DNA from: Anaerolinea thermolimosa
GTDB taxonomy: Bacteria > Chloroflexota > Anaerolineae > Anaerolineales > Anaerolineaceae
Reading direction: 5' to 3'
DNA: 53,070 nucleotides
Assembly (NCBI RefSeq): GCF_001050195.2
Contig: NZ_DF967966.1
Coordinates: 193,643-246,712 of the forward strand
The first letter of the stretch is position 1. Every line of letters begins with the position of its first letter. Of this stretch, positions 51,440-53,070 are shown in pieces. The notes under the pieces are model-generated. The model was not told the DNA's origin, did no database searches, and saw nothing but the letters and a program-made list of their open reading frames with translations. The position numbers were made by a program, and so were the translations under genes.

Positions 51440-52957
51440 TTACCTCTCTGTGGACTGCTGAAAGCGGGCTACGTCCTCGAAAGATGGAAGCAAATTTTCA
51501 TAGAGGCGGGTGTAGAGTGCATACAGATGGTCGTACACAGGAACCTGCGCAGGATCAGGCGCAACCTGGCCGTTCACCTGCACCAGCTGCCCCGCCGACT
51601 CCAGATCAGCCACGGCTCCCATGCCGATCATGGCCCAGGCGGCCGCTCCCCAGGAAGAAGTCTCGCCCCATTCCGGCAGGAACAGCTGACGGTTGAGCAC
51701 ACTGGCCATGATCTCCAGCCACAACGGCGAATAGATAAAGCCCCCTGAAGCGCGAATTTCTGCCGGTTCACACCCCACCTCGGCGAGCATCTCTGCCAGA
51801 CTGCGAAAGCGAAAGGCTACCCCCTCCAGCAGGGCGCGCGCCAGGTGAGCTGGCCCGTGCTCCAGGGCCAGCCCAAAGAACACCCCGCGTGCGTTCAGGT
51901 TCCAGTTGGGGCTTCGTTCACCGGCAAAGAACGGCAGGCAGAGCACCCCGCCCGCTCCGGGGGGAACTTCACCCGCCAGTGCCGCCACTGCGTCAAAAGT
52001 CACCTTTGCACCGCCCGCGCGGCTGAACACTCCACGCAGCCAGTCCAGCGCCACCCCGCCATTGTTAATCGCGCCTCCCACCAGCCAGTGATTGCTGTCG
52101 ATGGCATAGCACCAGTTCTTCCCCCGCGGGTGCAGGATTGGCCGGCGTGCCACCACGCGCAAGGCGCCACTCGTCCCTACCATCAGGGTAGCCCGGTTGG
52201 GCAGCACTGCACCTGCCCCCAGCGATGAATTGACGGCATCCGAACACCCCAGCACCAGCGGCGTGCCGGGCAACAGTCCGGCCTGCGCCACCAGCGGGGT
52301 ATCTTTCAACTTCAAAAGATACTGCGGGGGAGCCAGGGGTGAGAATTGCTCTTCCCGCAAACCGGCGAGCGCCAGCGCTTCTGCATCCCAGCGCAGGGTA
52401 TGGGTATCCATCAACCCGTGCCCGGCAGCGATGGAATAATCGACCACCCACTCACCGGTGAGCGCATGGAGCACATACTCTTTCGCCGTGACGTACCGCG
52501 CGGCCTGCGCAAACACCCCGGGCTGTTCATCGCGCAGCCAGAGGATTTTATACAGCGGGTACATGCCATGCACCGGGCAACCCGTCCGCTGGTAGAGGGC
52601 AACCCCCTGGGGTGTGCCCCGGTACTGCCCGGCCTGATGCGCCCCGCGCCCGTCTGCCCAGGTGATGACCCCCGTCAATGGCCGCTCTGAACCATCCAGC
52701 ACCAGCAGGCTGTGCATGGCCCCGCCCACGCTCACGGCTTCGATCTGCCGGGCTGACACCCGTGCGGCCATCAGCGCCTGGCGGCTGGCCTGCACCATCC
52801 CTTCAAGGAGCGCTTCCGGCGGCTGTTCGTTCCATCGGCGCGGCCCTTCTCCGGCAGGGTAAGTACCCTGCCCGGCCCCGCAAACCCGTCCCTCGCCATC
52901 GAGGACGGCAGCTTTACAGGAGCCGGTACCCAGGTCAATTCCCAGAAACATGCTCAT
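51440..52957 (-). CDS. gntK: Gluconokinase, FGGY family
   Basis: 505 residues, full length for the FGGY fold. N-terminal ATPase motif FLGIDLGTGSCKAAVLD. Gluconokinase-like features, compared from memory with Bacillus GntK, are GVITWADGR, YQRTGCPVHGMYPLYKILWL, MVGTSGALR, CYAIDSNHWLVGGAINNGG and LPFFAGERSPNWN. Xylulokinases and glycerol kinases differ at these places. The enzyme phosphorylates D-gluconate to 6-phosphogluconate, the substrate of Gnd encoded at 344-1762. The ribosome binding site is poor. It is convergent with the DUF72 gene. A close FGGY relative acting on another sugar or sugar acid cannot be fully excluded. Confidence 0.85.
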   Translation of the reverse strand: MSMFLGIDLGTGSCKAAVLDGEGRVCGAGQGTYPAGEGPRRWNEQPPEALLEGMVQASRQALMAARVSARQIEAVSVGGAMHSLLVLDGSERPLTGVITWADGRGAHQAGQYRGTPQGVALYQRTGCPVHGMYPLYKILWLRDEQPGVFAQAARYVTAKEYVLHALTGEWVVDYSIAAGHGLMDTHTLRWDAEALALAGLREEQFSPLAPPQYLLKLKDTPLVAQAGLLPGTPLVLGCSDAVNSSLGAGAVLPNRATLMVGTSGALRVVARRPILHPRGKNWCYAIDSNHWLVGGAINNGGVALDWLRGVFSRAGGAKVTFDAVAALAGEVPPGAGGVLCLPFFAGERSPNWNLNARGVFFGLALEHGPAHLARALLEGVAFRFRSLAEMLAEVGCEPAEIRASGGFIYSPLWLEIMASVLNRQLFLPEWGETSSWGAAAWAMIGMGAVADLESAGQLVQVNGQVAPDPAQVPVYDHLYALYTRLYENLLPSFEDVARFQQSTER

Positions 52958-53013
52958 CGTGATCGTTCCAGTATTGGTAAAACAATGGTGAAGGAACAGG
53001 AATGAGGGCTGCC

Positions 53014-53032
53014 CCCTGGCGAATTACCAGGG
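53014..53032 (-). terminator. Small hairpin after the partial upstream frame
   Basis: CCCTGG / CCAGGG with a seven-base loop, directly after the stop of the partial frame at the right edge. There is no T-tract; it may be a weak terminator upstream of gntK. Confidence 0.35.
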
Positions 53033-53070
53033 TTACGCCATCAAGTCAGCCAGGTGCAAACCACGGGCCA
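53033..53070 (-). CDS. Possible C-terminal end of a gene entering from the right edge
   Basis: On the minus strand a frame from the window edge reads ARGLHLADLMA and then a TAA at 53035-53033, just before a small hairpin. The piece is too short to identify. It would be the gene preceding gntK in the same direction. Confidence 0.3.
   Translation of the reverse strand, partial: ARGLHLADLMA

Overview
The window is GC-rich, densely coded DNA with short gaps and many 1-4 base gene overlaps. I infer a Chloroflexota bacterium of the Anaerolineae type. The reasons are T/P-rich linkers on lipoproteins and LysM proteins, a large secreted multidomain protein ending in an LP-x-x-S-R type tail, GAF-rich membrane histidine kinases, and a split corrinoid methyl-transfer module with a RACo-type activator. 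No phage, insertion sequence, CRISPR array or tRNA was seen. The only clear mobile element is an intein in dnaB.

Layout. 1-326: 5' part of a LysM protein running off the edge. 344-6250: a minus-strand hexuronate operon (uxaC, SDR fructuronate reductase, HpcH/HpaI aldolase, LarA-family protein) followed by gnd. A gluconokinase (gntK) lies at the far end of the window (51440-52957). Together these suggest a route glucuronate -> fructuronate -> mannonate -> gluconate -> 6-phosphogluconate -> ribulose-5-phosphate, with the LarA homologue as C2-epimerase. I regard this as the most interesting proposal here. A possible RNA switch sits between the larA-like gene and gnd. 6411-9796: homocysteine methyltransferase domain, RACo-type activator and corrinoid protein. 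9909-15401: MacAB-like efflux operon next to a histidine kinase/response regulator pair. 15465-20549: tatA, a MarR regulator and a heterodimeric ABC exporter. 20612-22573: metallo-beta-lactamase-fold hydrolase, nucleotidyltransferase, small unknown protein.

22717-26003: a B12 uptake operon (btuF-btuC-btuD) behind a cobalamin riboswitch with its own promoter. It presumably supplies the corrinoid module. 26013-30686: replication genes dnaB (with a complete LAGLIDADG intein), a DnaD-like protein and a helicase-loader-like ATPase with two tandem AAA+ domains. Divergent from dnaB is an SRP RNA gene, then a methyltransferase, a small membrane protein and holA. 33649-37626: large secreted protein with an M23-type domain. 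37648-42594: GAF-rich membrane histidine kinase with a FIST-domain protein. 42680-46973: CPBP protease/serine hydrolase fusion with a NatAB-like ABC transporter. 47091-49600: DUF1349, two nucleotidyltransferases and an NTF2-like protein. 49808-51423: RarD-like permease and DUF72 protein.

Several genes (13459, 30686, 42594) have a good -10 element only 6-12 bases before the start codon and no Shine-Dalgarno sequence, suggesting leaderless mRNAs. All assignments come from reading the sequence; no database search was run.
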